The notes: generated by a model from the letters alone, not told the origin. DNA of 64,000 nt from CALGFI01 sp963786805 (GCA_963786805.1 CAWBAK010000005.1:310001-374000), one strand, 5' to 3'. Counted from the stretch's first letter, positions 27,240 through 37,076 are shown. Numbers and translations are program-made.

Positions 27240-28266
27240 TCATACGAAGAACGTCTCCGCCACCCGATACAGCTCCTCCGGCACGGGACGAACCTTCGTC
27301 GCGTCGATGAGGGGGACGTCGACGACGTCCGAACCCTGGAGCGCCACCATCCGGCCCCAGCCACCCGATGAGACGAGGTCGACGGCCGCGTGACCGAACC
27401 GGGTCGCGAGGATCCGGTCGGCCGCGATCGGGCTCCCGCCGCGCTGGACGTGACCCAGGACCGTCACCCGCGTCACCCAACCCGTCAGGCGCTCCAGGTG
27501 CGGCGCGATGATCTGCGAGATCCCCCCGAGCCTTGGGAAGCCACGCTCGTCGAGCGGGTACTCGGGGATCTCGAGCGTTCCTTCGACCGGAACCGCGCCC
27601 TCGGCCACCACCACGATCGAGAAGGAGTGACCTTTCAGGTGCCGGCGACGGATCTGCGTCGCCACCTCGTCGAGGTCGAACGGGTGCTCGGGGATCAAGA
27701 TCATGTCGGCGCCACCGGCGAGCCCGGCGTGCGAGCGCGATCCAGCCGGCGCTCCGGCCCATCACCTCGATGACCATCAAACGGTTGTGGCTCTCGGCGG
27801 TCGTGTGGAGGCGGTCGATCGCGTCGGTCGCCACCTGCAACGCCGTCGCGAACCCGATGCATGAGTCCGTCCCCGACAGGTCGTTGTCGATCGTCTTCGG
27901 GATGCCGATGACCGGGATCCCCTCCTCGGCGAGCCGGGCGGCACTCCCGAGCGTCCCTTCCCCACCGATCGCGATCAGCCCGTCGATGCCGAGGTCGCGC
28001 AGCGTCGCGCGAACCCGCTCGGTTCCGCCCTCGCGGAAGGGGTCGGCCCCGCTGCTCCCCAAGATGGTGCCCCCGCGGTGCAGGATCCCCTGGACGGACT
28101 CGAGCGTGAGCTCGCGAACGTCGCCGTCCACGACGCCCCGGAACCCGTCGCGGAACCCGAGGACCTCGTGCCCCAGCACGCCCACGGCCCGGCGGACGAT
28201 CGCGCGGATGGCGGCGTTCAACCCTGGGCAGTCGCCCCCGCCCGTGAGGATGCCGATCCGTTCCAG
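27240..28266 (-). CDS. pfkA: 6-phosphofructokinase, ATP-type (GGEG), frameshifted
   Basis: First of two tandem PfkA-family genes. Motifs: IGILTGGGDCPGLNAAIRA, AIGGEGTLGSA (Gly at the ATP-selecting position), PKTIDNDLSGTDSCIGFATAL, VIEVMGRSAGWIAL and HVQRGGSPIAADRILATRFG. The mixed GGEG plus PKTIDND pattern is that of group III enzymes; nucleotide preference is inferred. The frame shifts near 27735 (GWIAL continues as HAGLAGGADMILIPEH). The start is uncertain: CTG 28266 lies directly before ERIGILTGGG behind a G-run, while the nearest standard in-frame start is TTG 28344. Confidence 0.85.
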
Positions 28267-28288
28267 AAGCCCCCCTGACCGCGATGTC

Positions 28289-28314
28289 CGGACCGACTCA
28301 AGGAAGCCGGTCCG
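28289..28314. promoter_or_regulatory. Inverted repeat between pfkA and the rlpA-like gene
   Basis: CGGACCG and CGGTCCG form a 7-bp perfect inverted repeat with a 12-base spacer, 23 bases upstream of the likely pfkA start in the divergent intergenic region. It could be a regulator site or leader hairpin; if pfkA starts at TTG 28344 it would be coding instead. Confidence 0.3.
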
Positions 28315-28399
28315 CAGGTCGACCTCGATTGTACGGCCGGACAACCGCGCCCCCGGCTCACGCGCGCACCGAAGAGCCGGGCGGCCCGGAGGACCTCGG

Positions 28400-29461
28400 A
28401 TGAGATCGAAGTTGATCGCGCTCGTGCTCGCCCTCGCGGCGTTGAGCGCCGCGGTCCCGGCCGGCGCTCATGACGTCCGCCATCTGATCCGGGCGGGCGG
28501 TGACCTTCCGGAGGTTCGACGGCTCGCCGAGCTTCACAGGGAACTGCATCATCTGCTCGCGCGATACGAGGCGCTCGAGCGCCGAGCCGGGCGCGCTTGG
28601 CTCCACACGGTCGGGACGATCCGCGAGGCCGAGGCCGCGCAGGCGGCGGCCGATGTCGCCCGACTGCGGTTCGATCAACGCGTGCGAGCGGCCTACCAGT
28701 TCGGTCCGGGAGGATCGATCGAGGCGATGCTCGGCGCGACGACGTTCTCCGATCTCGCGGCCATCGCCGAGTACACCGCCCGGACGATCTCGCTCGACGA
28801 CACCGCGGTCCGCGAGACGGAGGAAACCGAGGCGCTCCTGTCGGCCAAGCGGGCCGAGGCCGAAGCCGCGCGAGCCGCGTTCGCCCCCCGCCTCGAGCGG
28901 CTCCGGGCGATGCTCGCCCAGATGCAGCGCAAGGTGGAAAAGGCGACGGCCCTGGCCGAGCGGGCGCATCTCGAGGCGCAGGCCCTCGCCGCGCAGGCGC
29001 TGGCCGAGCAGGAGCGACAGATCGCCGCCGCGATGTCGCGGCTCGGGAGCTGGGACCTCGGCGTCATCGACTACCAGCAGGACCAGAGCCATCTCCTGGC
29101 GATGCTCGGACCGACCGGCGGACGGACGTGCGAGACGCCGCCGGATCTCGTCGAGACCGGCGATTCGATCACCGGGTACGCCAGCTGGTACGGCTGGGAG
29201 TTCGGCGGCCAGCCCACGGCGACCGGCGCGATCTTCGATCCACGGCTGTTCACGGCGGCCAACCGGTGGCTGCCGTTCGGGACCTTCCTCCGCGTGCGCT
29301 ACGGCGACCGATGCGCGATCGTCCTGATCAACGACCGTGGCCCCTACGGCCGGCTCGAGCGCGTGATCGACCTCTCCGAGGCGGCGGCCGAGTACCTCGG
29401 CGTCGGCGTCTCCTGGGTGAACGCCGAGATCTTGATCCCTCGCGACGGCCTGCCCGGCTGA
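28400..29461 (+). CDS. Secreted coiled-coil protein with RlpA-like DPBB domain
   Basis: A 353-residue exported protein. The signal peptide (MRSKLIALVLALAALSAAV, cleavage near AGA-H) is followed by a long Ala/Glu/Arg-rich coiled coil (about residues 40-225) like those in NlpC/P60 and septal hydrolases. The C-terminal double-psi beta barrel carries GYASWYGWEFGGQPTATG, FTAANRWLPFGTFLRV and INDRGPYGR, the RlpA signatures including a catalytic-type Asp. It probably acts on peptidoglycan at the septum or during resuscitation. ATG 28400 is preceded by GGAGGA. Divergent from pfkA. Confidence 0.88.
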   Translation: MRSKLIALVLALAALSAAVPAGAHDVRHLIRAGGDLPEVRRLAELHRELHHLLARYEALERRAGRAWLHTVGTIREAEAAQAAADVARLRFDQRVRAAYQFGPGGSIEAMLGATTFSDLAAIAEYTARTISLDDTAVRETEETEALLSAKRAEAEAARAAFAPRLERLRAMLAQMQRKVEKATALAERAHLEAQALAAQALAEQERQIAAAMSRLGSWDLGVIDYQQDQSHLLAMLGPTGGRTCETPPDLVETGDSITGYASWYGWEFGGQPTATGAIFDPRLFTAANRWLPFGTFLRVRYGDRCAIVLINDRGPYGRLERVIDLSEAAAEYLGVGVSWVNAEILIPRDGLPG

Positions 29462-29481
29462 CCCTTCAGTAGCATTGCGTC

Positions 29482-29625
29482 GTGCTCGTCGCGTGGGGGC
29501 TCCTGGAGTGGTTCTTCGTCCTGGTCCTGCTCGGACTGACCGGGGCGGTCGGCGCGGTCTTCCTGTTCATGGTGGGGACGCTGTTCGTGAATCCCGGCCG
29601 GCGCAAGCGGTCCAGCCGTAGCTGA
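29482..29625 (+). CDS. Small single-span membrane protein
   Basis: A 47-codon frame starting GTG 29482. One long hydrophobic helix (EWFFVLVLLGLTGAVGAVFL) is followed by a short basic C-terminus (NPGRRKRSSRS), giving an N-out/C-in single-pass topology. It lies between the rlpA-like gene and the hydrolase gene, ending 6 bases before the latter's ATG, so co-transcription is likely. I do not recognise a family; the case rests on composition and tight packing. Confidence 0.5.
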   Translation: MLVAWGLLEWFFVLVLLGLTGAVGAVFLFMVGTLFVNPGRRKRSSRS

Positions 29626-29631
29626 TCCCGC

Positions 29632-30408
29632 ATGAGCGCGTTCCCCGTGCGCCCGGGTGCGGAGGCGTTCTCGCTCGGCGAAGGACCGGTCGGCGTCCTC
29701 ATGGTGCATGGCTTCACGGGCTCGCCCGCTTCGATGCGCCCGATCGGTGCGTGGCTCGCCGCTCGAGGGCTCGCCGTCGAAGGCGTTCGTCTCCCCGGCC
29801 ACGGCACGAGCATCGACGACCTTCGCGACCGTCACTGGACCGAGTGGGTCGACGAAGCCGGCCGGGGCCTCGACGCGCTCCGCGCGCGGTGCCGAACGGT
29901 CGTCGCGTTCGGACAGTCGATGGGCGGAGCCGTGGTGCTGCGACTCGTCGCGTCTCGCCCGGGCGACGTCGAGGGGATGGCCCTCGCGAACCCGTACGTC
30001 TTCGACCCCCGCCATCTCGTGATCCCGATCGGCCGATTGTTCCTCCGTGAGGTCGGCGGCGTCGCGAACGACATCGCGATGCCGGGACAGGACGAGAACG
30101 CCGACGAGCGCATGCCCGTCCCCGCGGTCGCCGAGATGGCCGCGATGCTGCGCCACGTCCGGCGCGACCTCCCCTCGATCCGCGTTCCGGCGGTCGTCTT
30201 CGTGTCCGGCGCCGATCACGTGATCCCGAAAGGAAGCGCGCGGAAGGTCTACGAGCGGCTCGGGTCCGAGCGGAAGGAGCTCGTGCCCTGTCCCCGCTCG
30301 TACCACGTCGTGACGCTCGACCACGACGCCCCGCTCGTGTCCGAGCGCGTGCTCGCCCTGGCGCGCGAGCTCGACACGGGCCGAACGGGATCGCAGGTCC
30401 GCGGCTAG
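29632..30408 (+). CDS. Alpha/beta hydrolase (carboxylesterase / monoacylglycerol lipase type)
   Basis: A 258-residue alpha/beta hydrolase. The oxyanion motif HGFTGSP is near residue 26, the nucleophile elbow GQSMGG near residue 102, the acid in SGADHVIP and the catalytic His in SYHVVTLDHD. This layout matches Est30-like thermostable carboxylesterases and bacterial monoacylglycerol lipases. It is cytoplasmic with no signal. Its stop overlaps the convergent phosphatase-type gene by 4 bases. Confidence 0.92.
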   Translation: MSAFPVRPGAEAFSLGEGPVGVLMVHGFTGSPASMRPIGAWLAARGLAVEGVRLPGHGTSIDDLRDRHWTEWVDEAGRGLDALRARCRTVVAFGQSMGGAVVLRLVASRPGDVEGMALANPYVFDPRHLVIPIGRLFLREVGGVANDIAMPGQDENADERMPVPAVAEMAAMLRHVRRDLPSIRVPAVVFVSGADHVIPKGSARKVYERLGSERKELVPCPRSYHVVTLDHDAPLVSERVLALARELDTGRTGSQVRG

Positions 30409-31091
30409 CCGGGATCGGGCAACGTGAGCTCCGCGACGACCGGCCGGTGGTCGGACGCCACCCGCACCTCTGGGATGGCCGGGACGAGGGCGCGTTCGAC
30501 GCGGATCCCCTCGGAGACGAACAGGTAGTCGATGCGTGCCGTCGGCTCGTCGGCAGGGAAGGTCTCGCCCGCCACGTCCCCACCGAGGAGCCACGTGTCC
30601 CAGAACCGCTCCGAAAGGAACGACACCGCGCGCCCACTCGGCGTCTCGTTCAGGTCGCCGCCGACGACGACGGGACCGTCGAGCCCGCGGAGGAGGTCCC
30701 CGAGCTCTTCCGCATGACGGCGCCGCTCGGCCGGACGCAGGCCGAGGTGCACGGCCGCCGCCCAGAGGCGATAGCCCGAACGCGCGACCCGCACGACGAC
30801 CGTTCCGCGCGGATACCACCTGGCGGAGTCCCCGAAGCGCCGGAACCGCCGCTCGAGCACCCTCCAGGGAGCCCGGACGAGCACCGCGTCCTTCACCCGG
30901 CGACGGAACGGCGACCACGGATCGCCGACCGCCTTCATCTGGACGCGCTTGGCGAAACGGCGCAGGCGCCAGCGCCCGCCGCTCTCGTTCAGCAGGACGA
31001 TGTCGGGCTCGAACCGCTCGAGCACCGACGCGACGCGGTCGGCGCCGTCGCGGAAACCGCGAACGTTGTAGACGAGCACGCGAACCCGCAC
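30405..31091 (-). CDS. Endonuclease/exonuclease/phosphatase family protein
   Basis: A 228-residue EEP-fold protein. Visible are the N-terminal VLVYNVRGFRDG with the conserved Asn, NESGG with metal-binding Glu, AAVHLGLRPAERR, GGDLNETPSG with Asp/Asn and the C-terminal SDHRPVVAEL with the catalytic Asp-His pair. Members cleave phosphodiester bonds in nucleic acids or lipids; the target here is unknown. No signal peptide. It is convergent with the alpha/beta hydrolase. Confidence 0.9.
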   Translation of the reverse strand: MRVRVLVYNVRGFRDGADRVASVLERFEPDIVLLNESGGRWRLRRFAKRVQMKAVGDPWSPFRRRVKDAVLVRAPWRVLERRFRRFGDSARWYPRGTVVVRVARSGYRLWAAAVHLGLRPAERRRHAEELGDLLRGLDGPVVVGGDLNETPSGRAVSFLSERFWDTWLLGGDVAGETFPADEPTARIDYLFVSEGIRVERALVPAIPEVRVASDHRPVVAELTLPDPG

Positions 31092-31148
31092 GCCTCGACG
31101 CTACCGGGCGTCGGCTCGCGCTGCCAGGACTCGGAGACCGTGCGTGCG

Positions 31149-32087
31149 CTACGACGCAACGATCGTGGTTCCGGCAGCGCCCTCGAGCACCGCCTCGGCC
31201 TCGTCGAGGTCGCCGATCGCCGCGCGTCCGCCACCAGCCTCGACGAACGCGACGGCCGCTTCCACCTTCGGCCCCATCGAACCGGCACCGAACTCTCCGG
31301 CGTCGATGAGCGTTCGCGCCTCGGCGACGGTCAGCCGCTCGAGCTCCTCGGCCTGCTCGGTTCCGAAGCCGCGCTGTACGCGCTTCACGTCCGTGAGGAT
31401 CAGAAGCGTCGAGGCCTCCACGTCCCGGGCCAGGATGGCGGCCGCGAAGTCCTTGTCGACGACGGCCTCGACACCGACGAGCCGTGGGCCCTCTTCGATC
31501 ACGGGCACTCCTCCGCCGCCCGACGCGATCACGATCACCCCGTCGCCGACGAGCCCGCGGATCACGGGCGCCTCCACGATCGAGTACGGCGAGGGCGACG
31601 GCACCACGCGGCGGAACCCACCGTGCGGGTCGGGACGCATCGCCCATCCCTTCGTCGCGACGAGCTCGTCCGCCTCGGGCTCCTCGTAGAACGGGCCGAT
31701 CGGCTTCGTCGGGTCCTTGAAGGCCGGGTCGTCGGGCCGCACGCGGGTCAGCGTGAGCACCGTCGCGACCGGTTTCTCCATGCCGCGCTCGAAGAAGACG
31801 TCCCCGATCGTGACCTGCAACAGGTAGCCGATCTGGCCCTGGCTCAGCGCGCCGCAGACGTCGAGAGGCATCGGGTGCACCCATCTCCGAGCCGCCTCCT
31901 GTTGGAGGAGGATCCGCCCGACCTGTGGCCCGTTCCCGTGCGTCACCACGACCTCCCACCCGGCCGTGGCGATGTCGGCGATGCTCTCGGCGGCCAGCCG
32001 CGACGAGCGGTACATGTTCTCGAACGTGTCCTCCTCGCCGCGTCGAAGGAGCGCGTTCCCACCGAGAGCGACGACGACGCGGTCCAT
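31149..32087 (-). CDS. arcC: Carbamate kinase
   Basis: A 312-residue amino-acid-kinase-fold enzyme forming ATP from carbamoyl phosphate and ADP, or the reverse. Family motifs: VVVALGGNALLRRGE, VVTHGNGPQVGRILLQ, PLDVCGALSQGQIGYLLQ, ASGGGGVPV, GVEAVVDKDFAAAILA and the closing GAGSMGPKVEAAV. No arginine deiminase or ornithine carbamoyltransferase accompanies it. Instead it is directly behind a cyclic-2,3-diphosphoglycerate-synthetase-like gene with a 2-base gap, so the two proteins probably act together. Confidence 0.95.
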   Translation of the reverse strand: MDRVVVALGGNALLRRGEEDTFENMYRSSRLAAESIADIATAGWEVVVTHGNGPQVGRILLQQEAARRWVHPMPLDVCGALSQGQIGYLLQVTIGDVFFERGMEKPVATVLTLTRVRPDDPAFKDPTKPIGPFYEEPEADELVATKGWAMRPDPHGGFRRVVPSPSPYSIVEAPVIRGLVGDGVIVIASGGGGVPVIEEGPRLVGVEAVVDKDFAAAILARDVEASTLLILTDVKRVQRGFGTEQAEELERLTVAEARTLIDAGEFGAGSMGPKVEAAVAFVEAGGGRAAIGDLDEAEAVLEGAAGTTIVAS

Positions 32088-32089
32088 CG

Positions 32090-33403
32090 TCAGCGGAGCA
32101 CGGGTCGCAGGACGTCCTCGAGCGAGGGCGAGTCCGGCAGGACCTCGAGGTCGTAGCTCACGCGGACGGCCGGCTTCCGGATCTCGATCACGTGACGCAG
32201 ATCGATCGGCGTGCCGATGACGACGAGATCGGCGTCGGCGGCATCGATCGTCTTCTGCATCTCCTCGAGCTGCTCGTCCGAGTACCCCATCGCGGGCAGC
32301 ACCGGGCCCACGTCGTATCTCTGGAAGGTCTCCTCGATCGTTCCCGTCGCCCACGGCCGCGGGTCGACGATCTCTGCGGCGCCGTGGGCGCGCGCGGCCA
32401 CCACGCCGGCGCCGTACTTCATGTCTCCGTGCGTCAGCGTCGGGCCGTCCTCCACCACCAGCACCCGCTTGCCCGCGATCGCGGTGGGATCGTCGACGGT
32501 GACCCGGCTGTTGGCCTTGACCACCGTGGCACGCGGGTTGACCTCGCGGATCGTTCCCATCAGCGCGTCGACCTGTTCGGCCGAGGCCGAGTCCATCTTG
32601 TTGACGACGATCACGTCCGCCATCCGCAGGTTCGCCTCGCCGGGGTGATACCGCGTCTCGTGCCCCGCCCGTAGGGGGTCGGCCACCACGACGTGCACGT
32701 CCGGATCGTAGAAGGGAAGGTCGTTGTTGCCTCCGTCCCACAGGAGCACGTCGCACTCCTGCTGGGCCTGCTCGAGGATGGCCTGGTAGTCCACGCCGGC
32801 GTAGATGATGGTTCCGGACGTGATGTGCGGCTCGTACTCCTCTCGCTCCTCGATCGTCGTGTCGTGGCTGTCCAGGTCCTCGAGGGTCGCGAAACGCTGA
32901 ACGCGCTGGGCCACGAGATCCCCGTACGGCATCGGGTGACGAACGGCGACGACGCGCTTGCCCGCTCCCTTCAGCGTGGCGGCGATCGCGCGGGTCGTCT
33001 GGCTCTTGCCCGAGCCGGTGCGAACGGCGCAGACGGCGACGACCGGGACCTTCGCCTTCAGCATCGTCGCGCGAGGACCGAGGAGCTCGAAGTTGGCCCC
33101 GGCGGCGAGCACCTCGCTCGCCTTGTGCATCACGTGCTCGTGCGCCACGTCGGAGTAGCTGAATACGACGTCGTCGACCTGCAGATCGGTGATGAGCGCG
33201 GTGAGCTCGTCCTCGACGTGGATCGGGATCCCGTTCGGGTAGCGCTCACCGGCGAGAGACGCCGGGTACGTGCGGTCGTCGATGAACGGGATCTGGGTCG
33301 CCGTGAAGGCGACGACCTCGGTGTTCGGGTCGTCGCGATACACGACATTGAAGTTGTGGAAGTCGCGCCCGGCGGCTCCCATGATCAGCACACGACGCGG
33401 CAT
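32090..33403 (-). CDS. P-loop protein of the cyclic 2,3-diphosphoglycerate synthetase family
   Basis: A 437-residue protein whose N-terminal Rossmann-like part (VLIMGAAGRDFHNFN) precedes a P-loop NTPase domain (TGSGKSQTTRAI near residues 129-140). NKMD-type and VVVADPLR motifs lie further on, as in GTPase-like enzymes. The family takes its name from archaeal cyclic 2,3-diphosphoglycerate synthetase, but most bacterial members are uncharacterised. A RBS (AAAGGA) precedes the ATG. Its tight linkage to carbamate kinase suggests a shared acyl-phosphate or nucleotide substrate; this is inference. Confidence 0.82.
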   Translation of the reverse strand: MPRRVLIMGAAGRDFHNFNVVYRDDPNTEVVAFTATQIPFIDDRTYPASLAGERYPNGIPIHVEDELTALITDLQVDDVVFSYSDVAHEHVMHKASEVLAAGANFELLGPRATMLKAKVPVVAVCAVRTGSGKSQTTRAIAATLKGAGKRVVAVRHPMPYGDLVAQRVQRFATLEDLDSHDTTIEEREEYEPHITSGTIIYAGVDYQAILEQAQQECDVLLWDGGNNDLPFYDPDVHVVVADPLRAGHETRYHPGEANLRMADVIVVNKMDSASAEQVDALMGTIREVNPRATVVKANSRVTVDDPTAIAGKRVLVVEDGPTLTHGDMKYGAGVVAARAHGAAEIVDPRPWATGTIEETFQRYDVGPVLPAMGYSDEQLEEMQKTIDAADADLVVIGTPIDLRHVIEIRKPAVRVSYDLEVLPDSPSLEDVLRPVLR

Positions 33404-33562
33404 GCCGGTCCTTTCCGAAAGATGTGATGCGCGGGCGGGACGGAGAAGACCCGCTCTTCGAAGGGGAATCTACCTGCGCGGAACGCGGTTTGGCATCCGA
33501 CCTAGGCTGCCCTCGGCGACGCCGTAGGCCCGACGTCTCATGTGCCGCACCCCGGAACGGGC

Positions 33563-33568
33563 TACGCT
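33563..33568 (+). promoter_or_regulatory. Putative -10 box, leaderless zinc-ribbon gene
   Basis: TACGCT stands 6 bases before the GTG start with no ribosome binding site between. Confidence 0.4.
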
Positions 33569-33574
33569 GCCTCG

Positions 33575-33757
33575 GTGCAGATCTGCGACGCGTGCCGTGA
33601 GGAATACCAACAGGTGGCGGCCTTCTGCCCCAACTGCGGCGCACCGCTGTCCTCGCTCGCCGCTCGGTTGCGCGACGTCTCGCGCGTCGTGACGCTCTCC
33701 GAGTCCGAGGTCATCGTCCGTGTGGACGATGCACCCGGCGGGTCGGATCATCGCTGA
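33575..33757 (+). CDS. Small zinc-ribbon protein
   Basis: A 60-residue protein with two CxxC knuckles (ICDACREEY and FCPNCGAPL), a classic zinc ribbon, and an acidic/valine-rich tail (SEVIVRVDDAPGG). No catalytic domain is present. The GTG start is chosen because the first knuckle begins 4 residues later and a -10-like box stands just upstream. It precedes the nucleotide-cyclase gene, which itself begins with a zinc ribbon, so a functional pairing is possible. Confidence 0.65.
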   Translation: MQICDACREEYQQVAAFCPNCGAPLSSLAARLRDVSRVVTLSESEVIVRVDDAPGGSDHR

Positions 33758-33776
33758 CCCGAGACGCTTCCTGACC

Positions 33777-33782
33777 TAGACT
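33777..33782 (+). promoter_or_regulatory. Putative -10 box, leaderless cyclase gene
   Basis: TAGACT lies 8 bases before GTG 33791, with no ribosome binding site, matching the other leaderless starts in the window. Confidence 0.45.
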
Positions 33783-33790
33783 TCGGCCCC

Positions 33791-36700
33791 GTGCCGGCCT
33801 GTCCGAACTGCGGCCACGAGAACGCCGACGGGGCCAAGTTCTGCTCCGAGTGCGGCGCGAACCTGCTCGCCCGAGGGCCGCGTCGTCGCGAGATGCGCAA
33901 GACCGTCACGGTCGTGTTCTGTGACGTGACGGGCTCCACCGCCCTGGGCGAACGCCTGGACCCCGAATCGCTCCGCGGCGTGATGACCCGCTACTTCGCG
34001 CGGATGAAGGCGGTCCTTGAGGCTCACGGCGGCACGGTCGAGAAGTTCATCGGGGACGCCGTGATGGCGGTGTTCGGGATCCCCGTCCTGCACGAGGACG
34101 ACGCGCTCCGCGCCGTGCGAGCGGCCGCCGAGATGCGCGACGCGCTCGCCGAGCTGAACGTCGAGCTCGAGCGCGAGTGGTCCCTGTCGCTTCAGGCCCG
34201 GATCGGCGTGAACACCGGTGAGGTCGTCGCCGGAGACCCATCGGCGGGACAGAACCTCGTCACCGGCGACACCGTGAACACGGCGGCCCGCCTCGAACAG
34301 GCGGCCACCCCCGGCGAGATCCTGATCGGCGAGGAGACCTTCCACCTCGCGCGGGATGCCGTCGTGGCGGAGCCCGTCGACCCGCTCGCCCTCAAGGGGA
34401 AGGCCGAGGTCGTCGGGGCGTACCGGCTCCAGTCGGTCAAGGCCGGTGTCGCGGGACACGTCCGCCGGCTCGACTCCCCGATGGTCGGGCGCGAGCGGCC
34501 GCTGCGGATGCTCCTCGACGCGTTCGAGAGCGCCTCCGCCGATCGCGCGTGTCACCTGTTCACCGTGTTCGGCCCTGCCGGGATCGGGAAGTCGCGGCTC
34601 GTGCGCGAGTTCGTCTCCACCGTCGGCTCGGATGCGCGCGTGCTGACGGGCCGGTGCTTGTCGTACGGCGACGGCATCACGTTCTGGCCGGTCACGGAGA
34701 TGGCCATCCAGGCGGCCGGGATCGCCGAGGACGACACGCCGGAGCGCGCGCGCGATGCGCTGCACACGATGCTCGCGGGTGCTCCGAGGGCGAGGTCGTG
34801 GCCGCGCACCTCGCGAGACTCATCGGGCTCGACACGGGCGGTCCCGTCGAGGCCCCCTGGGCGGTCCGCCGGTTCTTCGAGACCTCCGCCCGAGAGCAAC
34901 CGCTCGTGGCGGTCTTCGACGACATCCACTGGGCCGAGCCGACGTTGCTCGACGTGATCGAGCACGTTGCGGACCGATCGCGCGACGTTCCGATCGTCCT
35001 GCTCTGCATGGCCCGTCCCGAGCTGCTCGACGAGCGCCAGGGATGGGGCGGCGGCATGCGCAACGCGACGAGCGTCCACCTGGAACCGCTCTCCGAACCC
35101 GAGGCCGATGCCTTGATCGAGAACCTTCTCGGCCACCCGGCACTCACCCAGGAGATCCGGGAGCGGATCCGCGCCGCCGCGCAGGGGAACCCGCTCTTCG
35201 TCGAGGAGATGCTCGCGATGCTGCTCGACGACGGCGTGCTCGTCCTGAAGGAGGGCGAGTGGGTGGCCGCGGTCGACCTCACGACGGTCCACGTTCCGCC
35301 TGCCATCTCCGCGCTCCTCGCTGCGCGTCTGGACCGGCTGTCGAACGACGAGCGGGCCGTCCTCGAAGCTGCGTCGGTCGCCGGCGAGGTCTTCGAGCGG
35401 TCGGCCGTGCGCGAGCTCGTGCCCGACGGGGTTGCAGCCAACGTCGACGCCCACCTCGGCACGCTTCTCCGGAAGGACCTGATCCGGCCGAGCACGTCCG
35501 ACATCGGCGGCGAGGAGTCGTTCCGATTCCGGCACATCCTGCTCCGCGACGCGGCGTACGACGCCGTCCCCAAGGGTGACCGTGCCGAGCTGCACGAGAC
35601 CTTCGCCGCCCACCTCGAGACGTCACTCGGCGAGCGCGCCTCCGAGTTCGACGAGTTCACGGGCTACCACCTCGAGCAGGCGCATCGCCTCCGGACCGAG
35701 CTCGGTGCGCACGACGAGCGGACGCAGACGCTCGCCCGAGCGGCCTTCCTGCGGTTGGGCGCCGCGGGCCAACGCGCGTTCGATCGAGGAGACGCGACCG
35801 CAGCCGCGAACCTCCTCGGCCGCGCATCGGAGCTGCTTCCTCCGGACGACCCGGAACGGCTGCGGATCGCGTGGCAGCTCGGCCAGGCCCTGTTCGACTC
35901 GGGCGCCCTCGCCGAGGCGATCGACATCCTCGAGGCCACCATCGAGCATGCGCGGGACGAAACCGTGGCCGGGTACGCGGAGACCGTCCTCGTCGCGTGC
36001 CGGATGCTCTCGGACCCCGAGGGCGACGCCGCCGCATGGGAGCGCACGGCCGATCGCCTGATCGCCCTGTTCGAACGGACCGGCGACGATCTCGGCGCGT
36101 CGCTCGCGTGGATGCAGAAGAGCTACGCGCTGTGGCTGGTGTGGCGTCTCGAGGAGTCGGGCGTCGCGGCCGAGCGCGCGGTGGAGCACGCCCGTTCCGC
36201 CGGCAACCGCCTCGTCGCGAACGAGATGCGCGCGCACCGCCTCGGGACGTTGGGGCTCGGTCGCGGGTTGCGTTCCGCGGTTCGGCAGGCGGCGAGCGCG
36301 ATGCTGGAGGAGGCTCGCGCGAAGCGGTGACCGGCGACTCGAAATGCACGCGCTCAGAGGGTTGGCCATGAACGCGGCCTACGGTGGTGACTTCCCCGAT
36401 GCGCGCAGGCTGATGGCCGAGGGTCGGGCGATCGTGGCCGAGCTCGGCCTGACGCTCGAATACTGGGCCGGCGCGCAGAACGCGGCGCGGATCGAGATCC
36501 TCGCCGGCGACCTCGACGAGGGCGCGAGGATGCTGCGCGAAGGATGCGAGCACCTCATCGAGCTCGGCGAGACCGCGTTCCTGTCGACCACGGCCGCCAT
36601 CTTGGCCCAGGTCGAGCTCCGACGCGGGAACGAGTCGGAAACGCGGCATTGGCTCGAGGTCGCGGGACGGACCGCTTCACCGGACGACCGGGCGTCGCAG

Positions 36701-36988
36701 ATCGCGATCGCCGTCGTGAAGGGACTGCTGCTCCTCGCCGAGGGCGATCCCGCCGGCGAGCGGCACCTCCGCGACGCGATGCATCAAGCCGACCAGACCG
36801 ACGCGCTCATCTGGCGGGCCGAGATCCGGTTGGACATCGCGCGGTCGCTCCCCGCGCACCTGCGCGACGACGCCGCGACCGTCGCCCGCGAGGCGCTCGA
36901 GCTCGCCGAGACCAAACAGCTCCCGGTCCTCATCGACGAGGCGCGGCGGATCCTCTCCGAGCTCGGCGAGGGCACCGGCGGCGATTGA
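33791..36988 (+). CDS. Zinc ribbon - class III nucleotide cyclase - ATPase - TPR protein, frameshifted
   Basis: A ~1,065-residue signalling protein. Order: N-terminal zinc ribbon (CPNCGHENADGAKFCSECG), class III adenylate/guanylate cyclase domain (VVFCDVTGSTALGERLDPE with the metal Asp, KFIGDAVMAVFG, QARIGVNTGEVVAG), a STAND/AAA-type ATPase (GPAGIGKSRLVREF Walker A, LVAVFDDIHWAE Walker B), then TPR-like helical repeats to the C-terminus. The frame changes near 34785 and again near 36318, where GDRRLEMHALRGLAMNAA resumes in another frame. It would make a cyclic nucleotide in response to a TPR/ATPase-sensed input; the ligand is unknown. Confidence 0.87.
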
Positions 36989-37076
36989 CCGCGCGCCGGT
37001 GCGGTCAGGTCACCCGAGGTCGCGGCGGGCGGTAGCGGTCCTGGATATCTTCGCGCGCACGATGTCCCGACCGCTG

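Noticed and set aside
30765..30785. GCGATAGCCCGAAC as a further copy of element B
   Set aside because: Only one half-site matches, and it is well explained as coding sequence of the EEP-family gene.
29344..31959. 871-codon minus-strand frame spanning several genes
   Set aside because: Crosses the hydrolase, phosphatase-type and carbamate kinase genes in the wrong frames; composition is low-complexity Arg/Ala/Gly.
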